Shown: positions 33,701-45,979 of the stretch, piece by piece
Layout: every line of letters begins with the position of its first letter
Numbering within the stretch: the first letter of the stretch is position 1
Assembly: GCA_003024785.1 (NCBI GenBank)
Contig: PUQB01000279.1
Coordinates: forward strand, 177,144-241,143
Origin: Selaginella tamariscina
Lineage: Eukaryota > Streptophyta > Lycopodiopsida > Selaginellales > Selaginellaceae
Direction of reading: 5' to 3'
Length of the DNA: 64,000 bases
Notes under the pieces: model-generated
Told to the model about the DNA's origin: nothing
The model's database searches: none
What the model saw: the letters and a program-made list of their open reading frames with translations, nothing else
Translations under genes and position numbers: made by a program

Positions 33701-36700
33701 GCCAAGCACATTGCGTGGTAACTGCTGCCTTTCTGAGATTCTTGTAGTAACACCTGGCAACGAAACCGCGCCATTGAGCCTGCAGGAAACAAGCAATCAC
33801 TTGCAAACCCGACAGCAGAAATAAGCTCTACCTGTAAAGCGATTGCAGCTTTCGTTTGCCTTCTCAACCTATACTCTTTGCGTGCAAACATACCACGCAC
33901 TCCAGCTTGGAGAACAACAGCAGCTTTGCGAGTTTCCTTAAACACTTTCTGGTGACGCCACCTCCGCACATATTTCTGTATGCATATGGCTGCGGCTTGT
34001 CTTCGCATGGTTTCATACAGCTTGCGTGCACATCTTCCTGCGAAGTGCCGCAGCCATTGAACCGTTAGGAGAGGAAAAACAACTAGTTTAACAGACCTCT
34101 CCAGTAAGCTTGCGTAGTGACAACAGCTTTCCGAATGGCCAAGAAATCCTTCCTAGCCAGGAAAGTCCGCACTTGACGCTGTATTAATTTAGCTGCGTTG
34201 CCTAGCAATTCGGACCTGCGGTTATCCAATTCTGCCATCTGGCCAGCTCGAAGGAACACCTTCGTCTTCCCAATCTGTAAGGAAGAGTCATCCTAACGGG
34301 GGAGGGAGAGGAGGCATATCAAGAGAAAGTAAAGAAAGAAAAAGACGACTAAAAAAGATCCGCCAACCTGATAGTTACTCATATCCAGCTTCTGAAGTAA
34401 CTTCTCCGTCGCAGCTCTTTCATCATACCTGAGACTAATGATGAGATTCAAGTCCAGAACGGAGGATAGAAGCGTACCCTCCATCCAGAAATTCAGATGC
34501 AAGTAGACCGAAACGATCTAGGAACTCGTCAAAAGAGCGCCGAGTTGGGTATCCACTGCAGCTTATTCTCACCGCTTCAAGAACACCCTACACGCACAAC
34601 ACGGTTCCCATTTATCAAAAACAACTGAAAGATATGTCATTACATACTCCACACCGAAGCTGCTGCAACACGTTCACATTCTCGAAATGCCCAGGCTTGT
34701 TGTGGATATTCGGTTTGACACAGCGAATATAATGTGGCTGTGTAGAGTTAAGGGTATCCATCAAGAATCCTAGTTGTTGCTATAACCAGAAGAACAAGTC
34801 AAGAGATCCAACTCTCGCAAGTATAAAGAGACTAACCTTGAAGCTCGTACCTATGGAAGAAAATTTGTACGATGACTTCATGAAATCGTCCGAGGACAGT
34901 GGGAAAAGGCCGGCCACAAAAGGACACTTAGAGGAGCCCAATAGGGCTTGATGCTCAGCCACAACATAGTCCTTGTTCTTATCAAGGAAAAAATCCGTCT
35001 GGTAAATAACCTGCCCATGCAAAACTGATTTGCATCTTGTCAGAAAGAGCAATATATTGTACCTCTCCTGCATAATGAACAACCGTGAAGTCATTTTGAG
35101 ATCGCTTTGGCTTGCTAAACCTCTTATGAGCTTTGAAAGTCTGGAATAACTTTGTTGCAAACGTCTCATGCGTTGATTTTGGGAACATGCTGCAAAAAGT
35201 CACAAACTTTAGATCCAACGAGATGGTTGGAACAAGTAAGGTCGGTCTTACCAGGCTTCATCCAAGAGGGCAATAATTCCCAGCGGTTTCTGAAAGGCCG
35301 TATAGAATGAGAATCGTTCATCGAATAGGATGACTGCTTACCTTTTCAATGAGGTCCAGAACGTCCTGATTGTCGACAAACTCTATGTAGCTCCAGTTGA
35401 TAGCTTCCTTAGTATACTCCTCCTGCTCCATCTTAAATACGTGCTGTAATGAAAGTAAATATCAGAACACATTCAGTCCACAACCAAGATTACGTTCACC
35501 TGATTAAAATGCTGTTGCAGTTTTTCATTAGCAAGATTGATACAGAACTGTTCAAAGCTGGTGATATGACGGAAACCATTATGTTATGGAGAAGAGGTTC
35601 TACTTGGACATACCTGTTGGTTTTGAAACTCTCAAATCCATATATGTCAAGAACTCCGATCAGGGTTTCAGACTTGGGATCCTGACCGATTGACTTATTT
35701 ATCTTGTCCACAAGCCTGTAGACATGACAGAGTCCGGTTAGTGGCCATTGCAATGATTCATTCATAAATATAAATACCAATCAAACAGCCGTGAGTATAT
35801 CGTCTTGGCTAGCGTGTCACGGTTGATTGTAGCTGCCGTCGGATCCAAGGATTTGGTTATAGTCTCATCACGCGTCACTATAACACGAGTACATAGTGAT
35901 TCGCCAAGACCTCTGAGATCGCACCTAGCATGCACGGTGATTCAGCAAATGGAGGTAACTAGCAACAAAAAGGTGATGCATACTTGAGGAGCTCGGCAGC
36001 AGCTTCAAGGTGGAACTTTGACTTGTCATCCTTAAGCTTTGAAGAATCAGATTCTTTCCCAGGAACAAAATCAACATTGCCAAGATGCAAGATGGCTGCT
36101 ACCACCCGAAAGATTGCCTCCTATCATACAACAAACAGTAAAACAAATAATGGTCACATCCAGGAAAATACCTGCTCAGCCGGGCTAATCCCAACAACGT
36201 CCATAGCCCTTCTCGTTTTGGCATATTCTTTGCTATTGTTGACAGCATTGAGCTCGTAGCAATTACTTTGGTTCAAATAGTGGAAGCTCTTTGGATCCCC
36301 AAGTTTATATCTCTCTACGTCCTGCATAGAAGTCAGAAAAACATTAGCGGCCAAAACAAGCGTATCCTACACATGCACACCTCAGGTGATGCACAGAGTT
36401 GGTAAAAGCAATGGTAGTTCCTTTCGGGATCCGAAACCTGGACAACTCGAGATCTTTCCAGCAAGTATGTTCTAACAGCTGCTCCAGATATCCTTCCACT
36501 ACGATCAAATTGAATCTCCACAAACTTTCCAAATCGGCTGGACGGATTGTAAGGTCACGCTCATTTAAGAAAAAGGCACTGTAAAGTGCTTACCTCGAGT
36601 TGTCATTCCTCACAGTCTTGGCATTTCCAAAAGCTTCCAAGAGTGGATTTGACTGGCAACAGGAAGTTCATCAACAATCTATTATCAAGTTTTCCAGGAT

Positions 36701-37502
36701 TTGGAATTACCTCTAAAACTTGCTGTTCCACCGTTCTTCCATCAGTCGCAGCACGGCCACCCATATAAGCAAGGTACTGCATGATTAGCTTGGTGGTTTC
36801 GGTTTTCCCAGCACCGCTCTCCCCGCTAACAAGGATGGACTGGCTTTTCCTCTCATCAAGCATTGCTCTGTAAAGAATCAGTTATAGTAGTGCCATTAAG
36901 AAGAAAGAATGAACAAAGAGATGCACCTAAAAGCCGAATCAGCCACCGCAAACACATGAGGACTGAGTTCCCCTAGAGCGGCTCCCTTGTATTGCTCCAT
37001 CATATGCACATCGTACAGATGGTTAAGCTTGGCAAAAGGATTGACAGCAATCAGAATGTTGCCGGTGTACGTCTGCAGGTAGTGGGTTACATGGATAGTG
37101 CAAATGCAGCGCAAGCTTACGTAGATTTCATTGAGCTCGTATCTACTGGAGAGATTGTACAAGACTCCAGGCTCGTGTAAATAAGCAAGTTTTGTCATAT
37201 CGTCGACACCTCCGGGTTGAGCATCTGTGTCCTTAGGATGTACACGAGAGATGTCCGCTGTGACCTGCAGAGTTTGTAAGAAATCTTAAAGTTGTCCGCG
37301 TCAGCAAATGAAAACGTACTGTTTTGCCTAACTTGTTCCGGGCAGTAACAGTGTTGCCAGATATCTGTACAACCTGAGCATCTACCCAGGCAAGCTGAGG
37401 ATCCTCCACCCATACCTGGGAACCAACGGTGATGTTGGCGGCAGCCTGCACGGGTCACACATGATAATCGATCGCATTGGATCCAGATGGGGAACTTACC
37501 AT
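30749..37502 (-). CDS. Myosin class XI heavy chain
   Basis: Actin-based motor of land plants that drives organelle movement and tip growth. Many short exons. The start ATG (37502-37500) is alone in exon 1 and the next exon opens [20 protein letters not shown], the N-terminal SH3-like domain. The motor follows: P-loop [20 protein letters not shown] near 36800, switch I NNSSRFGKF-type reading at about 36530-36600, [20 protein letters not shown], and [10 protein letters not shown] near 35650. Then come six IQ motifs (33700-34250, e.g. [12 protein letters not shown]), coiled coil (33000-33500) and a C-terminal dilute/globular domain (30800-32500) ending in [17 protein letters not shown]-type sequence; stop at 30749-30751. 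Length and layout match class XI, not the shorter class VIII. I saw no frame break, though every junction was not checked. Divergent from the NhaD gene with about 306 bp between starts. Confidence 0.93.
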
Positions 37503-37808
37503 AGCAAGCAAAGATTCAAAGCGCGCTAAGAGATCGGGGAAGCGCACATTCCCTGGTGATCATTCAGCTTGCCTTGGCAGCCGATCGCCAAATTGGGCCT
37601 CAGATCTGTACGCCGCCCCGGAGAGCTAGGGCTCCCACGCGCAATCACACAAATTTACTATTACTCCAACTGTGGAACACCTTTTTGTAGAAACGAAAAC
37701 GAGGGCTTCAAAATTCAAAAGAGAAAAGAGGTTTTGTTTTGTACACTTGATTGTCCGGCCGAAGTGATATTTTACTGCGGTATAGGTAGGATAAAATAGA
37801 AACAACTA
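37503..37808. promoter_or_regulatory. Bidirectional promoter region, myosin XI / NhaD antiporter
   Basis: Only 306 bp separate the two divergent start codons, so 5' UTRs and both core promoters must lie here or overlap. No clear TATA box was identified. Inferred from geometry alone. Confidence 0.5.
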
Positions 37809-39964
37809 ATGGGCAGTCTTCTCTTGGATTTAGCTCATCGTCATTTGCCGCATCTTCTTTGCAACAAAGGTATGGGCATGGATTCAGAAACTTGGGAACC
37901 AGCGTTTGTTTGCGCTCACGAATTGGGCTCCCCAGTAGAAAGAGAGGTTTGCTGCTTACCAAGGCAGCACCCACTGACACAGACGAAGATGGCTACCAGG
38001 TAACAAGTGACAGCATCTTTTCTATTGTGAAAAGTGGCTTCCAGGAAGAAGAATTGCAGTCACCGGCCCAGGGGACTTGCGACCCCCTTTGCTCTGTTGA
38101 CGAAATGAGCTCAATGGAGTACGAGGCCAACTATAAACCCAAGACAGATATAGTCAAGGCATTTGCCATTGCTGCTGCTCTTCTTGCTGGGACTGCGGCA
38201 GTGAATCACTCATGGGTTGCAGAGAATCAGGTGTGAACTTTTGCTTTTCTCATTTTGCTGTTCCCACCCATTTTGCACTTTGCAGAATTTGGCACTGGTC
38301 ATCGTGTTCGTAGCAGGCTACGCAGGAATCATCTTTGAGGAGTCCCTCGCATTTAATAAGAGTGGAGTTGGCCTGCTAATGGCCGTTACCTTGTGGGTAA
38401 TCCGTAGTCTTGGGGTAAGTGGAATTTTGGTTTCATTGTTTTGTTTGTCTTACGTGAGTACAGGCAGAATCTCCCCAAGTAGCCGTGGAAGAGCTGTCAA
38501 AATCGTCCGAGGAAGTTAGCGAGCTGGTATTCTTCCTTCTGGGTGCTATGACAATTGTAGAACTTGTAGACGCTCATCAAGGCTTTAAAATTGTCACAGA
38601 CTCCATCAGCACTCGAAATCCCCGTATTCTTTTCTGGGTGGTAAGCATTCAAGTTTGCTCTCCTCCGCTCTAGATATGCCTTTACCCACTATCAGATAGG
38701 CACCATTACTTTCTTCTTGAGTTCGATTCTGGACAATCTAACTTCAACGATCGTCATGGTGTCTCTCTTGCGGAAGCTTGTGCCTGATCTCGAGCAAAGA
38801 AAGTAAGCATCTGCGATTTCTTTAATCGCCATTCCTGAGTCTGTTCTGTGCTAATTCAGATTGCTGGGCGCAGTAGTTGTCATTGCTGCCAATGCGGGTG
38901 GTGCTTGGACTCCTATCGGTGATGTGACAACTACCATGCTTTGGATACATGGCCAGATTTCTACCGTGAAGACAATGCAGGTACGAGTTCAACTTAGAAA
39001 CTTAATCGAACTGCTCTGAGAAACTTGCAAACCGACCAACCAGGGCCCTCTTCATTCCATCAGCAGTATCTCTGCTTGTTCCCTTGGCAATTATGTCATG
39101 GACTAGGTGGGATGTCTGTCGGTCAGTGTGAGACGGAAAGATATTAAAGTTAACTTGTGCATGCAGCGAAGAGTTTCGCAAGGACGATCCTCAACAGCCG
39201 GTTATGTCGTCTGAGCAAATGGCTCCTCGGGGTAAACTCGTACTGGCCGTTGGGATAGGGGCTCTTCTCTTTGTGCCCATCTTTAAAGCACTCACCGGGC
39301 TACCGCCATATATAGGCATGCTCTTCGGGTTGGGGGTTCTTTGGATTCTGACGGACGCCATACATTACGGTGATGAGAGTCGGCAGAGGCTCAAAGTACC
39401 ACAGGCCCTGTCCAGAATCGACACTCAAGGAGTCTTATTTTTCTTGGGAATTCTTCTATCAGTTGGAAGGTATGTTATTGCTGGTGCAACTCGATCCTGA
39501 CGTCTTCACGACTTGCAGCTTGCAGTCTGCCGGTGTACTTGATAAGCTGGCTACTTACCTCAACTCCCATATACCGGGAGTGGTATTAATTGCAACTGCA
39601 ATTGGATTGGCTTCTGCAGTGATTGACAACGTACCGTTGGTGGCAGCCACCATGGGGATGTACAACTTGTCCACATTTCCAACCGACTCGGAGCTGTGGC
39701 AGCTCATTGCCTTCTGTGCTGGGACGGGCGGTTCTCTTCTTATCATTGGCTCCGCAGCTGGAGTTGCTTTCATGGGTATGGAAAAGGCGGATTTTCTCTG
39801 GTATTTGAAAAAGGTGCGTCGTTCTTCAAGTTACGAACTACCGCCTTATCTATGTGGCCTTTTTCCAGGTCAGTGGATACGCCTTGGCTGGTTTTGCTGC
39901 TGGCATTCTTGCCTACTTGGCCGTAAATCACAATGGGCAGCCTCTGATGGTCGGATACAATTAA
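37809..39964 (+). CDS. NHD1: NhaD-type Na+/H+ antiporter, plastid-targeted
   Basis: Sodium/proton antiporter of the NhaD (ion transporter superfamily) type; the Arabidopsis counterpart NHD1 exports Na+ across the chloroplast envelope. Several exons with introns of about 50-60 bp. A Ser-rich transit-peptide-like leader (SSSSFAASSLQQRYGHGFRN) precedes many membrane helices. Recognisable blocks: AGYAGIIFEESLAFNKSGVG, FFLLGAMTIVELVDAHQGF, SSILDNLTSTIVMVSLLRKL, ANAGGAWTPIGDVTTTMLWI, GLASAVIDNVPLVAATMGMY and GTGGSLLIIGSAAGVAFMGM, which include the DNxxS and NAGGxxTPxGD ion-site motifs. Stop at 39962-39964. The ATG at 37809 enters the wrong frame; one extra G in the GGG at 37811-37813 would join it directly to the transit peptide, so a one-base loss is likely. 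Confidence 0.88.
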
Positions 39965-40042
39965 AGTACTCATTCACGGGATCTCTCTCTCTCTCTCTCA
40001 CACACACAAGGTAAATAAACTAGCTATCTATTATATCACTGT
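39965..40042. repeat. (CT)n/(CA)n microsatellite in convergent spacer
   Basis: A run of CT dinucleotides followed by CA (39982-40009) lies in the 78-bp gap between the convergent stops of the NhaD and NSRP1-like genes. Confidence 0.7.
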
Positions 40043-41067
40043 CTACATGGCTACTGCTTGTTTTTTGCGAGCCAGATAACGCTCTCTTGCCGCTTCTTCT
40101 CTCTGTTTTCGAGCCTGCTCAGGGTCTTTTTTCTGTTGATCCACCTGCTGTTGTGGTACAGACTTGGGTTGCGGAATAGCTCTTTTGCTTTCTTCATTCG
40201 GGAGCTCTTGAGACGACTTGGGAGTGGTAGAATCACTAGGCATGTCCTCTGCTGGGACTCCAGTAGTCACAACTCCCTTTTGGGGCAGTTCAGCAACCTG
40301 GAACTCATCATTCGGACGGGATGATGGCGACTTCTTTGGCGCTGAAGCTTCGCCGCCGCCAAAGTCTTCATTCCTTGTCAATAGATTTCTATAGAAGTCG
40401 CTAAGATCCGGCCGCTTGGTAACCTGCAATGAGAAATATTTAAAAACCGACAAAAATCGCTGGACGAGCATACCTCTTCCTTTGCCTCCTCCATCGCTCG
40501 AAGCCGTTCCTCTTCAGCCCACTGCTGTCGCTCCGCAAGCTTTTTCTTGTATGCAGAAGTCACGTATTTCTCTTTGTCGCTATACAAATGATCCTCTTTA
40601 GCTCGCTCCCTAGCTAGCTGTCTCTCATAAACAATCTCCTGCTCCTGCTTCCGAATTTTGGTTTTCTCAATTAATTTATGGATGTACTTGGCCTGAAAAT
40701 GGAAAGAACAAAGATTACTCTCTCTCTCTAAGTGTAACGTACTGTACCTCCCGTCTGACTGCTGGGGCAGGACGAGATTGATTCGACTTTATCTCATCAT
40801 AAACGCCATCATAATCAAAAACATTGGGATCCTGCTCCAAAGCGCGCTTGTGCTGTTGCTCGGCCTGCCACATAGAAGATGAATATAAGAAGAGGGCATA
40901 GAGGAGTTGGGCTTTACCTCACGAAGGCTTCTTTGGTTCGCAGCCTGACGAGCAAGGTCGCGATCGACACTATCCTCATCATCATCATTGTTGTTGAAAA
41001 CCGCAGGCACCGACTTGGATATCGCTGTCGCCTTGCCTGGACGTAGCTGAAGACCATATATGCTCAT
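40043..41067 (-). CDS. NSRP1/CCDC55-like nuclear speckle splicing regulator
   Basis: Homologue of nuclear speckle splicing regulatory protein 1, a nuclear protein acting in alternative splicing. Exons join to about 285 residues. The start MSIYGLQLRPG is characteristic of the family, followed by an acidic stretch (NNNDDDEDS), ALEQDPNVFDYDGVYDEI, and a long charged helix KYIHKLIEKTKIRKQEQEIV...DKEKYVTSAYKKKLAERQQW, all family hallmarks. The C-terminal third is low-complexity (Pro, Ser, Gln) and ends in a basic helix AARERYLARKKQ that may act in nuclear localisation. Introns are about 50-60 bp. The start codon is 62 bp from the stop of the next gene on the same strand. No frame break seen. Confidence 0.88.
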
Positions 41068-41129
41068 TTCTTAACCCTAACCCTAGCCCTAGAGCTAATC
41101 CCCTTTGTAGCTCTTAAAGAATTTTATTG

Positions 41130-42574
41130 TTAAAGCTTCTTCTTGGTTTCCTTGGACAGAGTTGTGGAAACAACAGCTCCACTTGTATCGTAAGTCCTGA
41201 CGAGCCTGCGCCTTTGGTTGGGCGAATCGATCCACCCGAACTCAAGGAAGAAGGAGCGGCTACCTCTCACACAATTTGCCACACTGACGGGGGACGTGAT
41301 GGACATGCCTCCTGGCAGCAGAGTAGTCTGTAAACCATCCGTGAACCTCACCAAACTGCCTGACACTGTACCTTTCGCAATCAGATTGGTCTTTGAGTTG
41401 CTGTTGATCATCTGTCGTTGTGATTGTTAGTAATGTAAATTGAATTCCCTTCCATTACCTGCACAATCTCGCCATTGTCTTTCCTTTCCACGCTCACAAG
41501 CAACTCTTCTTCAGCAATTGTAGACCCGTACATCCCTGTCCTCCGAGTTACAGCTCGCCCAGCCCATACGCCCAGCATAGAGTCGATTCCGCGCAACTCA
41601 TCCTACGACCAACAAATGAGACTCCGCAATGCACAACTTTGGTGCAAACCTTAAGGACTGATTCCGCAGCCAGCCCTTCCTTCCGTTCAAAAAATACACC
41701 GATGGTGTCCAAAAGTCCTTGAGGACTCAAAATATGGAAGGCCCGAACTCGGCTGTTTCCACTCTGTGAAACATGCAGCTCTCGCTTACGAGAGATGGTC
41801 TCCTACAAGGAAGCTTGATTTCTCTGAAAAAAAAGAAATGCATGTTTCGTACACTTGCTTGAGCTAAACGACTTACGGGAAGTATTCCTGTTCTTCATCG
41901 TCATCTTCACCCATAAGACCTGTTCTTAGCACCACATCAATCACCTTGGCAGTGAGATGCGACAAGCAATATGCTTTGTCTTCGGTAAAATAGCCAACCT
42001 GACAGTGAACGAACAGCTGTTGAAGGATTCGAAGATTCAATAACATTCTACCTTGTGCCGCTGGTTGATAGTCACTGAATCCACATCTGCTATATTAAAT
42101 TCAATCCACTGCGGCTCACCAGTGTCTCCAGAGACAGACGTAGACGATTGAGCCTGCTGAACATATAGGCTGAACACAGAACACGGTACATTATGTACTT
42201 TTTATGCCAGTGGGCCGAAAGAGCTTACGTCTGATACAGAGCAAGGTGCTCGCCCTTGCCATACACATTTGCATTGAGCCTGACGGGGACACACGCTAAA
42301 GCTTTGCCGAGACAATCGTATTGCTACTATCAACAAGCTTAGTTCCAAGTAAACATTCGTCATATAGAGTATGTACCGTAAATGTGCCGCTCCAGGACCC
42401 GCGATTGAGTTCCACGTACCTCTCAAACGCTTTGTTCTCGTCGTCTTCCTCTTCTTCCTGCTCGCTCTTGCCCAAATTGCCATTGCTCATGGACAAGATT
42501 GGCTTCTTTTTGCAGAGCCCTTGGTGGGTCACAAATTTAGGAAGCAACGATAGATGGAATGAGGCTGCCGCCAT
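41130..42574 (-). CDS. Chloroplast DUF3598-like (lipocalin-fold) protein
   Basis: Protein of unknown function. The N-terminus (MAAASFHLSLLPKFVTHQGL) looks like a plastid transit peptide. It is followed by an acidic segment and a conserved start of the mature domain (NRGSWSGTFTQYDCLGKAL), then WIEFNIADVDSVTINQRHKV, LSPQGLLDTIGVFFERKEG, and a C-terminal block GMSITSPVSVANCVRGSRSF and FFLEFGWIDS. This layout resembles the cyanobacterial/plant DUF3598 family, predicted to have a lipocalin-like barrel; I recall the family but cannot verify it here. Exons are separated by about 50-bp introns. Its start lies only about 40 bp from the stop of the CASTOR-like gene upstream, an unusually tight same-strand spacing. 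Confidence 0.6.
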
Positions 42575-42614
42575 ATCACCAAACTACACGTGTAAATAAT
42601 GTTGTGTATAACAT

Positions 42615-45600
42615 TCAAAGCCTAGACAGATCTACTCTGGGAAGAACAATCACTTCATCGCCTGCCACCCAAGTTAGCTTGTCCGACTTGTTTGGAGGAT
42701 TGAGCACCCATTTGTTACCGTTGGCTGCACACTTATGAGCAACAACGAGCTCGCCTCGCTGTAATGCGCGTGCTTGTAGGTCCCAAAAGCTCAGCTTCTC
42801 TTCGTCCTCCTGGAGAAAACTTGTAATCTGCTGAAGGACCATTGCATTCTCTGAATCACCAACGACTTTGTCCAGCACAGATCCTACATCCGCATCCTCG
42901 GCTAGGTTAGCAAGAACCATTGCTTGGAGGTAATCAGGATCCACCGTATCATCCAGCCAGGCTCCATGAACTTGTTGCAGTGCACTGTCTTCTAGAGTTG
43001 GCAGTTCTGCTACTATAGTAGAGTTCTTTCGACCTCTTTCAATCTGATCACAATGTCATGTTTAAATGGAAACAAAAGAAAAGAAGCAAACCTGTATGCG
43101 ACGGATGAACATGGCAGTTATAGCAGAGTTGTTTACATAGAGTCCCTCGTCACTCTTGGTCTCGTCCATCAGAACTATCACTTTGTCGTACGTTTCCATG
43201 GGCAGGTCTTTGAGAACCTTGAGTGAAAGCGGATTACCATACTCTGCACACACAGCGTTGAAAGAGTGTGTGGACGGAAAGCAAAAACTTACTGTGTAAA
43301 ATGGCGGAATGCTCCAGAGTCAAATCGGGCTCAAGCTCCTCTGCACGCACCTCCGGTGACACCATTGAGAGCAGTGTAACTTCACTTCCTGTACAAAGCG
43401 CGTACACGGGGACATGCTCCCAAACAACCAACCGACCAAGAAAGATTACCTGTTGACACGGAGGAATCAATCAAATGCAGCACATCTGCCAAGTCGTTTC
43501 GCCACCCAACAATCAGTATTTTAAGGCTTGGCTTCTTGTGCGTGCTCTGGAAGATCAGAGTAGGTAAGTTGGATGGAACGTTGACCGTGCCTGGTTTGTA
43601 GCTATCTTCACTCTCCGATATTACAAGCAGTCTGTCACCTTCCTTCACATATAACACTTCTCACTTACAATCCAAAACTATTTAAAGCATTTCAAACCTC
43701 AATTATTGTTCCCGGAGGAGGATTCACAAGTGTGCAGCTCTGTCCGGACGGTAGACACTTTCTTAAGCCACAGGGGATCGCATCCTCGAAACTGAAAACA
43801 ACTTCTGAGAATTTTCTGCCAACCAGCTCGGGCCTGAAAGATCATCGATCTCAGGATGGGTTTGAAGACCTGAAGCAAACTTACCAATATCTAAGACGAA
43901 ATTCACAACCTTCAAACTGTAAAAGTTCTTTTAGGACTGCCACAATCCCGGGTTCTAGGGCTCGTTTCACCATTATACGTAGCGCCATGTCCCCTGTGGC
44001 AACAGGTACCATTTTCCTTCTCCTGTGACCTGAACACTTTCAGCAGAGAGGCACCCGAACACTTTCAGCAGAGAGGCACCCAGCTATTTACCTCATCAAG
44101 TCACTGCTCGCTTTTGCTGTTTCCAGCAGCTTTGTGTGTCCATAAGGTAAAAGCGTCCCGATTGTGCCACTCAATTCGGTTACGTGATCAAGCTCGGCCA
44201 GTTCTGCGATGATGTCAGCACATATCTCTGTGAGTTCGCAAGTAGAATGCACGTTTGGAAGACCTGTAAGAGAAACGAAGTTGCAAACTTAGGACTCTTT
44301 TGCCCACTTACAATGGCATCAGCCTCCAGGGGAGTTGATGTAGGCAGCAACACCACAATTGTCCTTGCCAATGAAGCAGAGCACAGTTTCAAGTCGTCCA
44401 GTGATGCAGCAGACCCCCTCCTGGTAACCACCTGAACTTCTTACATGGACTAAGTGTAACACAGACAATGTATCAGTCACCTTTGTTCCAAATCGGTCGG
44501 GAAGGGGAAGGTTCTGCTTCAAGTCACTATCCATTTCCTCCTTGGGAACATTTCCCAAGATGACAATGCTTCTCTTGGTTCCACGCGTCTTGTTTGCTAT
44601 GGCAAGCTCCTTGACTAGCGGTATCGTTTTCTTTGTCCACCCTACAGAGAGAGTCAAGGTATGAAAGAAGTGACAGGCGAGGCATTCACCTATGATGAGC
44701 GTGTGATTCTCTTCTAGGACCCTACTTTCTCCTTTGCTCAATTGGTCGACTTTACTGCTCACACCATCCGTCATCAGACCAACTAACAAGGCAAAGAAGA
44801 ACATCCCTCCTACAGTGATAGGAACTGCTACAAGTCTCTTTCGGAAAGTATCCTGTACAGTAAGTGCTCAATTGTTACAAGTTACAACTTTCCGACCAGT
44901 CAATAACTAGCCTCGTTCGCATGAGCCCCAGAATCTGCGATGAATGTCCAAGCCGTCCAGAACGACTCCGGTAAGCCTTTCACTCTCTTCGAGTTGGCAA
45001 ACTGGAAGTAGGAAAACCCTGCAACGTAAAACGTGGCTCACACCTTACGACGTCTCAAATAGAGAGCAGACGTACCACCCAGCGCAGTCATCAGCGCACA
45101 GATCGCCACTAGAATGATAGCCTGACAGGGACAAGGTCTTAAACTGATAATTCAGTTACAGAGAGAAGCTGACCTTGCCAGCCGGTCTAGTGGCAAAGAA
45201 ATAGTCAAGCGCGTACATTGCTTTGTCTTTCAAGGTGGCAACCTCAGTTTGGGTTTGCAAAGGTGCAATTGTGATAACGATCTGTTCTGCAAAAAAGTCA
45301 GGCCCGTTGACAGTTCTGAGACTCATTACCTCTGCGGTGGCTGCATATGCGACTTGTGCCTTCATCCGACGAGGGAAGGCAAGAGCAAAACCCAGCGATA
45401 TACATGCCAATAGCTTGACAAACTGCTGGCATGTCCTCTGTGTCCAAGAGGAGTCATGCCGTGCTGGGAATTGGACGAATTATCTCACCTTTAATGGTTG
45501 GTTGCCAAATGAGACGTTGCCCTGGCAGTTTGCCCTCATCCTCGAACCAGCCAAGGAGATGCGTTGTAATCTGAGAATGCAAGCACGGGATTGACTCCAT
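42615..45600 (-). CDS. CASTOR/POLLUX(DMI1)-type cation channel
   Basis: Member of the nuclear-envelope cation-channel family (CASTOR, POLLUX/DMI1) that supports nuclear calcium oscillations in symbiosis; in non-symbiotic plants its role is less clear. Start ATG 45600 (MESIPCLHSQITTHLLGWF) follows from the first exon joining to RTCQQFVKLLACISL. The pore exon reads SFWTAWTFIADSGAHANE: the filter core ADSG-x-HA matches CASTOR/DMI1, with Ala where legume proteins have Asn. A further membrane helix (FFALLVGLMTDGVSSK) and the RCK-like part follow: HTLIIGWTKKTIPLVKEL, IVILGNVPKEEMDSDL, GTKVVTRRGSAASLDDLKL, then a second regulatory domain (ILIVGWRNDLADVLHLID, YDKVIVLMDETKSDEGL) to the stop. At least ten exons with 45-70 bp introns. 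Localisation is inferred from homology only. Confidence 0.85.
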
Positions 45601-45792
45601 GGCCTCGCGTTGCAAGGCGAGGAGAGCACAGAACAGAGGCGCGACATATGTATATATATGTACGTACGCCCTAGTTACTGAATCAGCAGTATTCACATAC
45701 CAATTTAAATTACGACAAAATAAGTACATACCGCATGTATGCTTGGGCAGAAAAGTCACGAAAACTGCCCCTGTACACACAATAGAGTAGGC

Positions 45793-45979
45793 TAGACTAG
45801 TAGAAGAAAAAGAGTAAGCAATGGCACAAGAGGAGTCACCATGGAGCAGAACTGACGATGCCAATCATGAACTTGCAGCCCCCCTTAGACTAGTAGAAGA
45901 AAAAGAGTAAGCAATGGCACAAGAGGAGTCACCAATGGAGCAGAACTGACGATGCCAATCATGAACTTGCAGCCCCCCT
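45793..45979. repeat. Tandem duplication (93/94 bp) at the 3' end of the glucanase gene
   Basis: The segment beginning tagactagtagaagaaaaag at 45793 is repeated from 45886. The second copy has one extra A (caccaatgg versus caccatgg). The upstream copy (plus-strand right) encodes the C-terminal GPI-type tail of the glucanase; the other lies just after its stop codon, in the presumed 3' UTR. Confidence 0.9.
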
